A stretch of 64,000 bases of DNA from Acanthosepion pharaonis (GCA_903632075.3 CAHIKZ030003348.1:1404001-1468000), one strand, 5' to 3'. Positions 32,621 to 43,414 are shown, counted from the stretch's first letter. A program made the numbers and translations. The notes: generated by a model not told the origin, from the sequence alone.

Positions 32621-32621
32621 G

Positions 32622-32835
32622 TGAAACTGAGACATCTGGAAGAGGCATGACACATGGAACTAGAACAATCTACCACAGTGGACAAAATAAAGGTTTCAAT
32701 TTGAAATGTCAATCACCTGAAGCAGATTGGAGCATACAATGGCCGAAACATTGTGAGTATGACCACAGTGATAAGGACAACAGTGTAAATAATTACAATA
32801 CTTCATCTCAGAAATATAGATAGATATCAGTCCTC
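32622..32835 (+). mobile_element. Hammerhead-bearing repeat, S3
   Basis: The plus-strand copy starts one base after S2, without a full tRNA-like head. The core is CTGAAGC (last A changed) at 32717, GGCC-GAAAC at 32741-32749, and a TCAC (32713) / GTGA (32753) helix I pair. Helix II is broken (GATT opposite GGCC). It ends with TTCATCTCAGAAATATAGA, the common tail. Confidence 0.75.
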
Positions 32836-32839
32836 TGAT

Positions 32840-33235
32840 ATGGCAGCAAATGCTGGACAGTCTCCTCACAGATGAAAAGAAAGTCAACAGAAATGTGGTT
32901 CTACCAGGGACAGAGCATGTAAACAAAGAAGTTTTAATGAAAATGCAAACGAGAAGTATACATGTGTTAGAATCAGATAGAAACAGTTGAAATATCTGGA
33001 ACATGTGATGAGGAAAGAGGGCTTGGAGAATTTGACACTCAAAGAACATATTGAAAGCAAGAGGGGCAATGAAAAACATTGAGCAACTTACCTAACAAAC
33101 TTGCATAAATGGATGGCAGAACAGGGCCTGGGACCAACAGAAAGGAGACAAACCCTAATAAGAGTAACAAACCATAAGAAGTAGTGGAGAGCCATGTTCG
33201 CCCATGTTCTGAAGAGATATGGCACATAGAAGAAG
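32840..33235 (+). pseudogene. LINE 3' end fragment
   Basis: Contains KQLKYLEHVMRKEGLENLTL-like, HIESKRGN-like and LHKWMAEQGL-like residues broken by stops, ending WRAMFAHVLKRYGT and a stop. It is the same LINE family as 22756-23620 and 33425-33845. Confidence 0.72.
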
Positions 33236-33424
33236 CTGGAAATATGCTGACATTATTTTTTGCTTGTGTGTTTCTATCAGCATGCTCATCAATTTAAAAA
33301 GAATTCAGGAAATTGTGGAGAGCCTTGATCACCTGAATGATGATGATGATGATGATGATGATTGCCAGTTAGGAATTTTATTTTATTTTATTTTGTTGTA
33401 ACTCAGTATGTATGTTTATACTTA
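33236..33424. other. Unassigned spacer with (GAT)n
   Basis: Includes an ATGATGATGATG run at about 33338-33362. The rest is unrecognised. Confidence 0.5.
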
Positions 33425-33845
33425 AAATCTTGGAGAATTAAAATTTCCAGGACACATAATGAGGAAAGAGAGCTTAGAGAATTTGACACACACAGGGCAC
33501 ACTGAAAGCAAAAGGAACAGAAGGAAATATCTTGTGTAATTGGATGATAAAACAGGAAATGGAACTGATAGTAAAGAGACGAACATTTTCAAGAGCAACA
33601 AAGAAAGGAAGTTGTGGAGAGCCATAATCAGCTATGTTCTTAAGACATACGGCAAACTTATGCTAGGAATCAGAAAGAGACAGTTGAAATTTCCAGGACA
33701 CAAAATGAGGAAAGAGAGCTTAGAGAATTTGACACGCACAGGGCACACTGAAAGCAAGAGGAAGGGGAAGGAAATATCTTATGTAATTGGATGATAAAGC
33801 AGGAACTGGCGCTGATAGTAAAGGGATTACCAAGAGCTACAAAAA
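33425..33845 (+). repeat. Two tandem LINE 3' end units
   Basis: The block TTAGAATTAAAATTTCCAGGAC-like to GAGGAAAGAGAGCTTAGAG, TTTGACAC.CACAGGGCACACTG and ATATCTT.TGTAATTGGATGAT occurs at 33433 and again at 33681, about 245 bp apart. The encoded residues (QLKFPGHKMRKESLENLTRT, TESKRKGKEISYVIG) match the LINE at 32840. The second unit is truncated at 33845. Confidence 0.8.
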
Positions 33846-33887
33846 AAATCTAGCTATTCCTATTGAAACTATTTATACACACTCACT

Positions 33888-33955
<68 letters not shown>

Positions 33956-34125
33956 GTAAAGTTAATAAATCCATTGGTATATAATCCAAATGGATCCTAG
34001 TAATATAAAATATTAAAACTGATTCACAAAAAGCTATTCCTATTGAAACTATTTATTCACACTCACGCACACACACACACACACACACACAGATATATAT
34101 ATATATATATATATAAATATATGGG
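33846..34125 (+). repeat. Duplicated block with (CA)n-(TA)n tracts
   Basis: AGCTATTCCTATTGAAACTATTTA, CACACTCAC and a CA-TA tract occur at 33850-33956 and again at 34031-34115. The duplication includes the microsatellite, whose length differs between the copies. Confidence 0.85.
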
Positions 34126-35455
34126 CAAATGGGTAGAGTGCGGGTGAATCACAGAGGTTAGGATTGTTCACACAGGAACTGACAGCGACAAATCTTTGGT
34201 GAAGCTGTATCCAGCCTCTCTGTCCATGTCAAGAATCAGGCCAGTTTTATAACATTTGGACACCCATGCAACTTCCTGTGTCTATATCTTCTTTTGTTAT
34301 GTCGCCTACTCAATTTTAAATGACCACACCTCTTCCAGTATGCATTTCCTTCTTCTCAGGACACCTGCGCACCCTGTTTATTTAAGGCTCAGAACACTTG
34401 CACATCCTGTTTATTTTAGCCACTGGATGATTTTCCTCTTTATGCTATCACCAGTTCCAATTACTGCTCACACACTGATGCAGTGGAAGTAAGGCCAAAG
34501 GTCTTTCCTCAACTGATATCCAACAATACAAGACTGATATTACTTTGACGTTTTTGTTATCATTTTTAAACTGATATTACATTGTCAGTCATCCCCTAAT
34601 AGCATACATCATGTATCTCCATGGCCAGTGCAGCATGTATTATGCAGGAGCCCCCAACAAGGTTGGAGCCCCCAAAGCATTAGTTTCAGCAACATTTTTC
34701 CTTTTTGTACTTTTTACATTTTTTCTACCTAAATTATATTGTCAATCACCAACTATAATAATCAAATTAATTTTTTTTTTTTACTAATAATAATTCAACT
34801 TGAAGTCCATGGTTAGTAATTAAAATAAAATTTCTAGTCCCTATTTTTTACATTTCTATAAAGATGAAACCAAGAAAATGATTGCTTAAAAAAATATAAA
34901 TATTTAGATTTCAGCACATGAAAAATTTTTTTGAAAACTGAAATACTGTTTTTAAAACAAATCTTTAAGACAATCCTGTTTGTTGTCTTTTGTGAAAAAT
35001 TAAAAATGATCTGGGAATCACATCAAGTCAAATCATTGCATTTTGTTTGTTAAGGATGTTTTTTCATGTGTTGTGTTGGAATCTTTGTAAAACTTTTCTT
35101 TCAGTGGAGATGTGTCAGTGATTAATCTTTATGGAAATGTAAAAATTTGTGACTTAAATATTTTCTTGAGTAAAATTTAATCATGAAAATATTGGTGGTT
35201 ATTACAAAAAGAATAACATTTTCTCAGATTTTTTTAACATAAAAAAACCTATTCGTTATAAAAGTAAATAATTAATGAATATGAACAGAAATTTTCTTTT
35301 AAATTGGATAATTCCCTGATTTTTGGTAATTTAAAAAAGTACTGCTCTTCTCTCCAATCTTCCTTTGAGAGTTTGTGGCCTCCAGATTAGGAAATTATTT
35401 TGTAGAGTGGGAGGTCCTGTATCAAAATTTCGTTGGGGGTGGGGCAGAAACCCTA
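34126..35455. other. Unassigned sequence
   Basis: About 1.3 kb. 34340-34420 contains two near-repeats of GGACACCTGCGCACCCTGTTTATTT. The rest is AT-rich with no recognised element or gene. Confidence 0.42.
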
Positions 35456-35735
35456 GCACTGGACCTGCCTCTTATTATGAAACAGAAATGTTGGGTGTGG
35501 GTTCAATACCCAGTTAAGAGAACTTGGAGAGGGGAATTAACAGGAGATAACTGACAACTGACATCCATTAAAAACATGGCACGTGGAACTAGAGCAGTCT
35601 ACCCCAGTGAACAGAATAAAGGGTTCAGTTCGACATTCCAACCACCTGAAGAAGGCCGAAGTGTACAATGGCCGAAACATTGTAATAAATATTGCGGCAA
35701 AGATGAGGACAATAGTCTGAATAAAGTAAAAAGTA
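35456..35735 (+). mobile_element. Hammerhead-bearing repeat, S4 (single copy)
   Basis: Starts within the tRNA-like head (GGGTTCAATACCCAG near 35488). It continues through AACAGGAGATAACTGACAACTG, GGCACGTGGAACTAGAGCAG and AATAAAGGGTTCAGTTCGAC into the hammerhead core. Unlike the other copies it has no inverted partner. Confidence 0.78.
35646..35685 (+). ncRNA. Hammerhead-like core in S4
   Basis: CTGAAGA at 35646-35652, then A, helix II GGCC (35654-35657) with GGCC (35670-35673), and GAAA at 35674-35677 followed by CATTGTA. The CUGANGA and GAAA core is intact. The usual ACGT after GAAA is ACAT here, consistent with CpG decay. Helix III would be minimal and helix I is weak in this copy. Confidence 0.55.
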
Positions 35736-36099
35736 TGAATAGTGAAATTAACCATTTCAACAGAGGAAGCATTTGACATTCATTGGCTGAAAAATCAGCA
35801 CTAATATTGGTTGAAATTTATAAAATCCTTGTCTTAAACAATTTTTTTCAGGAAAACAGATATCTAATTTGTTGTTGCTCTTTCAGCTTTTGATGAGAGC
35901 TTCCATCCTAACACTTTCTTTAAAAGTTATCTTGATCTTGTCATTATATTCTCTTCTAGTTACATGTGCTATTCATTTTAGTTGTTGCTACTGTTGTAAT
36001 TCTTCAAGTGATGAGGCTTTTGTGAGTTTGTAAAGTTCTCATCATTCATATGAAAGCCTAAAACATATGCGGAAGACAATCTTTATTTGCAAAACATAT
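35736..36099. other. Unassigned sequence
   Basis: No recognised element. Confidence 0.4.
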
Positions 36100-36597
36100 C
36101 CATAATAATATAATAAAAATGATACGAAGTTGCCTTGTTCAGATTGACCTTGAACTCTGTTGTTCTTGCCCATTTACATTGTTTTTAGCAGCAGTTGGAA
36201 AGAAAATGGATAGAGTGTGGTTGTCTCACCACAGCACAGAAATTCCATCAGTGTCCATGTCTTATGCAGCAGTTTTTGACAAAACACAACATTCCTTAAG
36301 TTTGATAATCACCATATTCCCCAAATCTTGTTCCTTGCAACTTTTTCCTCTTTCCAAAATCAATTTCCTCTTGTAAAAAACATGATTTCAAGACATTGAG
36401 GAAATCTAAGAGGATGTGACAAGACAGCTGCTTCACTATGCCAGGAGATCCAGGAATATCTCCATCAATGGAAACATTGCTGGATAATATCTGTGGTTTC
36501 AGAAAAGAAATACTTCGAAGGAGAAAATGCAGAATTGATATATGTTGTAGTTTTCCTTTTATGACACCAGTATAGATACTTTTTGATCAGACCTCAT
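36100..36597 (+). mobile_element. Mariner family M-D, truncated copy
   Basis: The plus-strand residues TFLKFDNHHIPQILFL-like, QEIQEYLHQWKHCW and SEKKYFEGENAEL match the 3' part of a mariner-type transposase (W-K-x-C-W and K-x-Y-F-E-G end). The element ends at ATACTTTTTGATCAGACCTCAT, the terminal repeat shared with 58030-58571. Indels and stops are frequent. CAGATTGACCTTGAACTCT near the left is also shared with the 58030 copy. Confidence 0.72.
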
Positions 36598-36639
36598 ATT
36601 TATAATAATATCATAAAAATGGCATGAGGCACTTACATA

Positions 36640-37596
36640 CAGTGCTGTTCGATAAAAGTGACTCACCTGATTTTTTTTTTTACTAAATGTTCTCTTCTCT
36701 GATGAAACGAAAGTTGAGCTAAATTCAAAGGATAAACGATCTAAAATCCGAAGAAGAAGCTTTGAAAGCTCTTTGAATTTAGCAGTAAGTACTGTCAAGC
36801 ATATGTTCAGTATAATGTTCTGGGGATGCTTTTCTTTTCATGGGACTGGTTTCTTAAAACCTATTGAAAGACCCCCAGGAGCGAGCAGTACAAGAGAATT
36901 TTAGAGTCTTGTCTGCTCCCTTCTGCTAAAAGGGTGCAAATCGACCCCACCAAACTCATTTTTATGCAGGATAATGCTCCCTGTCACAAATCAAAATTGA
37001 TGAAGGAATACTTTGATGAGAAGCAGGTGAGTGTTATGACATGGCTGCGCCAATCTCCTGACCTCAGCTCCATAGAAAACTTATGGAGCATTATAAAGTA
37101 CAGGTTCTGGAGAAAGCAGTTGAGCAACAAAGAGGATTTGATTGTGAATTTCATATCCGAGTGGAATTCAATGCTTGGAGATGAGATTTGCCAGAACCTA
37201 ATAAAGTCAATGCCGAAAAGGGTTGAAAAGGTTTTTCAAAATAAAGGAGGACCCATAGATTGTTAAATATCTCAAACTATATTACCTATTATAAATAAAT
37301 TATACCTCTATTATTCTTTATTTAAAGCTGTTCGGTTATGTTTCTATTGATTACTAGTTGCAGAAAATAAGTGAGTCACATTTTTTTGCACAGAGTTTTT
37401 TTTCCCTAAATCTCATTTATATCCAAAATTATAATTATCAATAGAATACCTTAGGGTGAGTAAACTTTTTTACTAGGTGGTCGGGAAGGGGTCTTTATAT
37501 TAGTAAGATTAAAAATTAGTTTGACCCCCAAAACAATAGGCGAAAAAATTTTTAAGTAAAAAAAATCATGTGAGTCACTTTTATCGAACAGCACTG
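36640..37596 (+). mobile_element. Tc1-type element, deleted (957 bp)
   Basis: Terminal inverted repeats begin CAGTGCTGTTCGATAAAAGT and are nearly perfect for about 30 bp. They are flanked by TA at 36638-36639 and 37597-37598. A full Tc1 element is usually 1.3-1.6 kb. Here the N-terminal DNA-binding part of the transposase is missing while the catalytic region survives. The terminal repeats remain close to identical, so the insertion is comparatively young. Confidence 0.93.
36695..37263 (+). pseudogene. Tc1 transposase catalytic domain, frameshifted
   Basis: The first catalytic D lies in FSDETKVEL (codon 36701-36703). The second is in LIFMQDNAPCHKSK (codon 36970-36972) and the E is in SSIENLW (codon 37075-37077). 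That gives D and E separated by 34 residues, the DD34E signature of the Tc1 group. All three residues survive, but a single-base-class frameshift lies between about 36865 and 36890 (the first frame stops at 36902). The helix-turn-helix region is absent. It cannot make a functional enzyme, although the 110-residue end is open from 36934 and the terminal repeats could still be mobilised in trans. Confidence 0.92.
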
Positions 37597-37598
37597 TA

Positions 37599-38020
37599 TA
37601 TGACACATCTTAGTATCTCATTTTATGACACGTGCTAATAACTAAAAATTTTTTTTCTTATTTTTCTCTTTATTATTTTCAATACTGTATTTTTAAAAAA
37701 CTTTTGACGATGGATGACACTTAAGCAGTTTTAAAAAAATCTTCAGGGAAATTACAAATGGAACCTTTCATTGCATTCTTGGAATTAGGTTATATCTAGA
37801 AATCTCATTTGTCACTGTTAGAATTTTTCATAAGAACTGAACTCAGTTAGACATTTTTTTAAATTTATGACATAATTAACACGTTGCAACATTGGGTTTT
37901 CTTTCCGAGTGGGAGGCAATTCTTTGAATAACTCAAGGGAATCATCTACCAATAAATTAATGAAGCAGTTAAAATCCTAACCAATCAGAAATAAGCATCC
38001 ATACTGCCAGAAACTTTTTT
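37599..38020. other. Unassigned AT-rich sequence
   Basis: Nothing recognised. Confidence 0.4.
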
Positions 38021-38200
38021 AATTACTACCTCTGTTCCATAATATATTTTTACATTTAGCGCATGAAATATGTCTAATAATGTACCAATTATTACAGGAC
38101 AGAAATAGTGTATGTAATATGCTTGTAAATGTAGCAACTATTATGGGACAGAAATAGTCATTCTTTTTTAGTTACTGACTGTCCCATCATATTATCATTA
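38021..38200 (+). repeat. Diverged monomers of the 99-bp satellite
   Basis: Contains ACCTCTGTTCCATAATA, CATGAAATATGTCTAATAATG, GGACAGAAATAGT and TGTAAATGTAGCAAC, in the order seen in the array at 44592. About two monomers, well diverged, lie 6 kb from the main array. Confidence 0.78.
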
Positions 38201-38471
38201 GCTGAGGCATGTGAGGCCATTCTAAGAATACCCAAGAGGAAAAAGATATACCCAGGGGATGACAATCCTTAGTTGAAAAATTGATACAAGAAACAAAGAG
38301 AAAAGAAAAAAATGGAAGGGAAAATATCAAACAATTAACAAAGAAAATAAAATAAAAAACCCTAATGAATTCTTTGAGTTACCAGTATCTCAAGAAAATT
38401 GGAAATGAAATTATTAATGCCAAGGAGCACAGACAATGTGTTAAAATGTGGGGAAAAGCAAAAAATCATAA
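38201..38471. other. Unassigned AT-rich sequence
   Basis: Nothing recognised. Confidence 0.4.
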
Positions 38472-39253
38472 TCTCTATTTATAAAAGGCAGGATGTGTGT
38501 GTGTGTATATGTAATGAATGCATGGCCACAATTTTCGACAGATTTGCACCAAAATTTACATGTACATGTTCCAAGTTATCAGAAAGGCCAAGACCAACTT
38601 TGCATTTCCCAACTCCCATCGATAGTGGAAATAATCAATTTTTTCATGCTTCTACGGCAGTTTTCATGTAGTTTGTGGCCATTTTCTACTGGCCAGAGTG
38701 AGAGCCTATAGCTGGCTGCCACAAATAGGCAGGAAGATTCTATTGGCCAGCATGAGAGCCAACAGCTGACTGACATGAATGTTAACTAGCATGCTAGCAT
38801 GCAAAAAAATCGATAGCTGCATTTGTCAAAAGTGGGAAAAATTTAAATCTGCATGGCACTTTACTCCAATTGGCTCATTCGCTTGCTTAAACTCAACGTT
38901 GATTCTGATTCTGCAGAACTGGGTTGGGTGTGAAAAAGTATTTGATGTTAACATTCTTTTTCATTTGGTTTTTCCAGTTACAAGTCCTTTTTTAAAGCTG
39001 ATCGTTTTGTGTTCATTTTGTTTAATTCTTTTTTTCGTAACAGATTTAATGTTTAGTATAGAGCTTAGAAAAAATTTGAAGTGTGAGATAGGCAAGAAGT
39101 AAGGCATGTAGCAACATTAGCATGGCAAAGGGCACTCCTTTAAAAGCAAGGAAGGGCAAAAATATTTTAAGTCAAGTGATAGAAATTGCTGTATGTATGC
39201 ATTGTTGTACGATTTTTGAATCAAGCACGGGCAACGCCAGGCCATGCTGCTAG
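38472..39253 (+). mobile_element. Non-autonomous Helitron H3
   Basis: Starts TCTCTATTTATAAAAGGCAGG after A and ends GGGCAACGCCAGGCCATGC then TGCTAG (39248-39253) before T. It is the best-preserved of the three copies at both ends. The order of landmarks is the same as in H1: TTTGCACCAAAATTTACATG, CCAACTCCCATCGATAGT, TTTACTCCAATTGGCTCATT, GTTTAGTATAGAGCTTAG, GGCAAAGGGCACTCC. It is non-coding. Confidence 0.85.
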
Positions 39254-39269
39254 TAATATCATATAATCA

Positions 39270-39840
39270 AAACATCCACAGAAAAAAATGTCCTGGTGTT
39301 AAAAACACTTCAATTCATATTTCAACCGTGAATTTAAGATGCCCACAAAAATAAAACATATGCCAATATTCATTGAAACATCACAAAATCCATTCTCCAA
39401 ACATAAACAATAATGAATCTACTGATGAGGAAATTAAGAAAGCTATTAAAAAAAATAAGGAATGATAAAGCATCAATCAATATTGAGGCTGAGCTTTGAA
39501 ATTAGCTTAATTTCTCTCAAATTCAATAGCAAGTTGCTCTATTCCGTGAAAGAAATCTGGAATCAGAAATGAATTCCCAAAAAGTGAGGTTTAATGCCTA
39601 ATGCATTATGGAAACAGAAAGGTAGATCTGAACACTCTCACACATACAGAGGTATCTCATTTGGATCAATCATTGTAAAACATTAATGAATTTTATATTA
39701 TCTAGGCCCTCATCATTTTATCAAAAACAACTCCTCACACTCCATTTTGATTTTTATTCTGGTTTGGGATGTAATGATGGCACATATGTAATCAAATTAC
39801 TCCAAGAAATTGCTTACCTCTCTAACAGGTTTTCTGGGTA
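39270..39840 (+). pseudogene. LINE reverse transcriptase N-terminal part
   Basis: Decayed frames read STDEEIKKAIKK-like, KEIWNQ-like, HTYRGISFGSIIVK, then FILSRPSSFYQKQL, DFYSGLGCNDGTYVIKLLQEIAYLSNR. These match LINE RT blocks before domain A: E-E-I-x-K-A-I-x-K-x-K, the W-R-G-I-S segment and F-R-x-G-x-G-C-x-D. Stops are frequent and the copy is cut off at a family B junction near 39830. Confidence 0.65.
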
Positions 39841-40395
39841 TGACAATAAACTACATCCAGCAACAAGGCCTCTGATTGGGAGATTGGAGGTTTTAAGGAA
39901 TGTAAACCCCCTGACTATTAACTGGTGCTGTTCCCAGATCTACCTTGACCCGAGGCAATAGCTCCTGTCAGAGTCCCATCAATGGACAAATAATAAACCC
40001 CCAACCAAAAATCAACAGTACATTTTTATTATAAAATGACTAATAATACATTTTTATTGCAAAAAAAATATAGAATACATTTTTATAGGGATTTCTTAAG
40101 CATAGCTCAGAAGTGGCATAAGGTTGAAAGTTTTGGGGAACTCCCTGAGGATCAAACCCACTTTTTAGTCATAAATAATCTAGTGAGACAAGTTTGCTAA
40201 CCATTGCACCATGTCGAAGCCCCAAACAATAGATTTTATGAGCGACAAACTATATATCTAAAAAACATATCTTTACTCTGAGAGTATAAAATTATATACA
40301 AGTTATTCGTAGTTGAAAGCATGAAACTGCATGTGGAATATTTAGATATAAACTATAACCCATAGAGGTGTCGATATGCCACAAAGCAAAATCAA
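39828..40395 (+). mobile_element. Family B retroposon, copy 4
   Basis: TTTTCTGGGTATGACAATAAACTAC, AGCAACAAGGCCTCTGATT and GGCAATAGCTCCTGTCAGAGTCCC identify the family. The middle (about 40080-40360) is not shared with other copies and may be a separate insertion. It ends AGAGGTGTCGATATGCCACAAAGC. Confidence 0.6.
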
Positions 40396-40534
40396 CCAAT
40401 CTCTCAAATAGGAGACTCTATACCTGCTTTGTTGACTTCACAGCAGGATATGACCAACTCAATAGAGGCTTCCTGTTCTCATCCATTAAAAACCATGTTC
40501 CAAGCTCTGAATCTACTTCAATCTAACCGAGGGA

Positions 40535-40850
40535 TAGTATCAATATTTACATTATTCGGACTATTGTCCTCATCTTTTTCGCCATATCTATCACAACGTT
40601 TCGGCCGTTGTACACTCTGGCCTTCTTCAGGTGGTTGAAATGTCGAACCGAACCCTTTATTTCGCTCACTGGGATAGACTGTTCTAGTTCCACGTGCCAT
40701 GTTTGATGGATGTCAGTTATCAGTTATCTCCTGTTAATTTGCCTCTGAAAGTTCTCCACTGCCTTAACCGGGTATTGAACTCACACTCTTTGGGTCCTGA
40801 CACTGGATCTAACCAATGCCTTTATCCACTGTGCCATGTATCCTTGAGGA
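40535..40850 (-). mobile_element. tRNA-headed hammerhead-bearing repeat, S5
   Basis: A near-complete minus-strand copy. The head at 40760-40848 has A-box TGGCACAGTGGATAAAGGC, an anticodon-arm-like CATTGG/CCAGTG hairpin and B-box-like GAGTTCAATACC. The body then runs through GGCACGTGGAAC and AATAAAGGGTTCGGTTCGAC to the hammerhead core and the ATGAGGACAATAGTCCGAATAA tail. It faces S6 head to head. Confidence 0.83.
40592..40630 (-). ncRNA. Hammerhead-like core in S5
   Basis: The minus strand reads CTGAAGA (40630-40624), A, GGCC (40622-40619), a 12-base loop, GGCC (40606-40603), GAAA (40602-40599), then CGTTGTGA. The core is intact and helix II is perfect. ACGU after the GAA is self-complementary, allowing a two-molecule helix III, and GUU would be the cleavage triplet. 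CAC before the core can pair with GTG after it. Confidence 0.62.
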
Positions 40851-41035
40851 AATAAAGGGTTCAGTTCGACATTCCAACCACCTGAAGAAGGCCGGAGCTT
40901 ACAATGGCCAAAAGGTTGTAATAAATATGTTGACAAAGATGAGAACAATAGTCCGAATAATGTAAATAATGTACATAATACTTCATCTCAGAAATATAGA
41001 CAGACTCCGGATGGTATCAATCTTCAAAATCTTAC
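40851..41035 (+). mobile_element. Hammerhead-bearing repeat, S6
   Basis: The plus-strand copy starts inside the body (AATAAAGGGTTCAGTTCGAC), directly abutting the head of S5. CTGAAGA (40882-40888) and GGCC/GGCC are intact, but GAAA has become AAAA (40910). The catalytic G12 position is lost. It ends with TTCATCTCAGAAATATAGAC. Confidence 0.8.
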
Positions 41036-41159
41036 ATGTCTAGCAAGGACAACAATACAGAAATATTTCAAACTTCAGTAGTATGACAAAGAAGTAATGA
41101 GAGCCCCAGTCTATTTAATCTTTTCATAGATTATGCCCTGCACATTTACAAACACAGAT
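41036..41159. other. Unassigned sequence
   Basis: Nothing recognised. Confidence 0.4.
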
Positions 41160-42045
41160 GTGATGAGATGGGAACTGATCATTTAAGCCTTCCATACAAC
41201 ATCCAAAACAAATCTACCAATAGAAGACAACAAGCCTGCTTTCTCTCCTCATGTCAATGCACTGTTTTTTCTTGCCTTCCTGGGATATTCTATACCTCAT
41301 TCCAAACAAGTCTATCAACAGAAGACAATGATCATACTTTCTCTTCTGAGGCAAATCTATTGATTTTTCTTGCCTTCTTGAGATATTCTATACCATATCC
41401 TAAAGAAATCTACCAATAGAAGATAACAATCATATTTTCTCTCCTGAGGTGGATGTACTATTAATGAAGGAGGCTATGCTGATGACAAGGGTGTTCATAG
41501 TTGGTATAAGAATGATCATGAACAGAAAATCAACATTCTCTACCAAGTGTTCCCAGAAATAGGACTCAAGATAAACCTTTCCAAAACATAAATTATGATC
41601 TGGAACTGGAATGAAAGCAATGATGGTACTTACCCTGAATCCATCATAAAAATGAAAACATCCTCTACCAAGTGTTCCAAGAAATAGGACTCAAGATAAA
41701 CCTTTTTAAAACAGCAACTATGATCTGGAATTGGAATGAAAGCAATGATATCACATATCTTAAATCTATCATAAACATTCAGGATATGGAAGTAGTAAGC
41801 ATTAAATATTTCACATACCTCAGCATATGGGTCTGTTATAACAAATTTAGTATCGGAGAAAAGAAAACTGAAAATAGACTAGGGTCTGCGAGATGTAGCA
41901 CAAATTGCTACAAAATCAAACATCAACCTGAAATTCGAATCAGGTCTTAAATAGTCTTGTCAAATTGAGATTTCCATATGGATACCATGCATGGCACCAA
42001 ACCCATTCAGAAATATCTAAACTGTCAGTTGTAAACAATTGCTTT
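41160..42045 (+). pseudogene. LINE reverse transcriptase, reiterated fragment (copies 1-2)
   Basis: Contains EGGYADDKGVHSW (41465-41505), the RT catalytic Y-A-D-D, then EIGLKINLSKT-like and MIWNWNES blocks twice in tandem (about 41555-41660 and 41660-41765). A 92-residue open piece from 41672 includes VVSIKYFTYLSIWVCYNK. PYNIQNKSTNRRQQ-like repeats with 120-bp spacing precede it (41190, 41300, 41395). The order and duplications show repeated local copying of one LINE segment. Confidence 0.72.
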
Positions 42046-42285
42046 CTAGAATCATGATCATCTTGTCAGAGATAACCCTTCTTTAATCATTGTGGACTGG
42101 TTCTACAGAATAACAAAGAAAGAACTGTACCAAATAACAGAAACCACATCACTTGAAGACTTTCAGCAGCAGCAGCAACAACTAAAATAACATCATCAAC
42201 ATATTGAATATTCTTTTTCAGTCCTTCTCTCCATCACAATTGCCAATTCCAATCATATTAACACCGCTCTAGTAAATCAATCTAG
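42046..42285 (+). pseudogene. LINE C-terminal fragment
   Basis: RITKKELYQITETTSLEDFQ-like residues followed by a CAG-repeat glutamine stretch (42166-42182). The same order recurs at 42905-42985. Confidence 0.55.
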
Positions 42286-43030
42286 CTCACCATTAAGCAT
42301 TCCATACAACATCCCAAACAAATCTACCGATAAAAGACAACAATACTGTTTTCTCTCCAGAAGCCAATGTACTGATGACGAGGAATACTATGCCGATGAC
42401 ATAGGTTTTCATAGTTTGGATAATGATCTTGAATAAAAAATTAACATCCTCTTCAGAGTGTTCCAAACAATAGGACTCAAGGTAAACTTTTCCAAAACAA
42501 AAACCATAATCTGGAATTGGAATAAAAGAAAGGATGGCACTGAATCCATCATAAAAATTGAGCATGTGGAATTGGTAAATACTAAACACTTCAGATAACT
42601 TGAAGTATGGATCAGTTATAACAAATTATGTAAAGGAGAAAAGGAAATTGAGCATAGAATAGGAAGAATAGGCGGAGGGAGTTTCACATAACAACATAAA
42701 TTGCGACAAAACCAAAACCGTTACATGAAAACTCAAATCATGTTCTTAAATAGCCTCATCAGATTGAGATTTCATATGGATGTCATGCATGGTGCCAAAC
42801 TAAACTGTCAGCTGTGTACAACTGCTTTCTAAGATCAATGGTGAAAAAATGCTTTGATCAAGAGAAGCCTTAGAGTCTTGGCCAAGACCAACCTTCTTCG
42901 AACATAGTAGACCGGTGCTATAAAGAACTGTGCCAAATAACAGAAGCTGTATCACTTAAGGACTACCAATTGCAGCAACAACTAAAACAGATAGCACATG
43001 TAAATCGAAGAGAAAATGACATAATCAAGA
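42286..43030 (+). pseudogene. LINE reverse transcriptase fragment, copy 3
   Basis: Restarts with the PYNIPNKSTDKRQQ-like block, then EEYYADDIGFHS (42385-42415), FSKTKTIIWNWN, YKELCQITEAVSLKDYQLQQ (42915-42975) and RENDIIKM-like residues. It is collinear with 41160-42285 as a tandem partial duplication, with an ORF broken by several stops. The C-terminal HV-RRENDIIK block is reached near 43010. Confidence 0.7.
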
Positions 43031-43404
43031 TGTTGTCATCCACACTACTTCAAATAAAAGTTTAGGTTGAAAACTTCCATTATTACTGGAAAAAGCAATG
43101 TCAGCTACTGGACTTGAGAAACCTATCTTCCTGAAAAATTGTTTTAAAAGGAAGATTTTATAAATTTCAACTGACAGCAGTACCTACTGCTTGATCAATG
43201 AATGCCAAATGTTTCCTTGTAAGGAAACATATAATATCAATACTGCAAAGAGTAATAACAGCTACAGGATTTGAGAAACCTATCTTCCTGAAAAATTGTT
43301 TTAAGAGAAAGATTTTATAAATTTCAAATGCAAGTAATACTGGCTTATTGATCAATAAATAACATAGGTTTCCTTATAGGGAAATATCTTATATTACTAT
43401 TACT
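43031..43404 (+). repeat. Tandem duplication of about 165 bp
   Basis: ACTGGACTTGAGAAACC/TACAGGATTTGAGAAACC, TATCTTCCTGAAAAATTG and AAGATTTTATAAATTTCAA occur at 43100-43170 and 43262-43330. Each is followed by a TTGATCAAT word and a TTTCCTTATAGGGAAA-type palindrome. The function is not recognised. Confidence 0.82.
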
Positions 43405-43414
43405 ATTAATATAC

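Noticed and set aside
42166..42182. CAG repeat as a polyglutamine tract of a host gene
   Set aside because: It is within a LINE C-terminal remnant, and a comparable short CAG-like stretch occurs in the neighbouring copy at about 42970.
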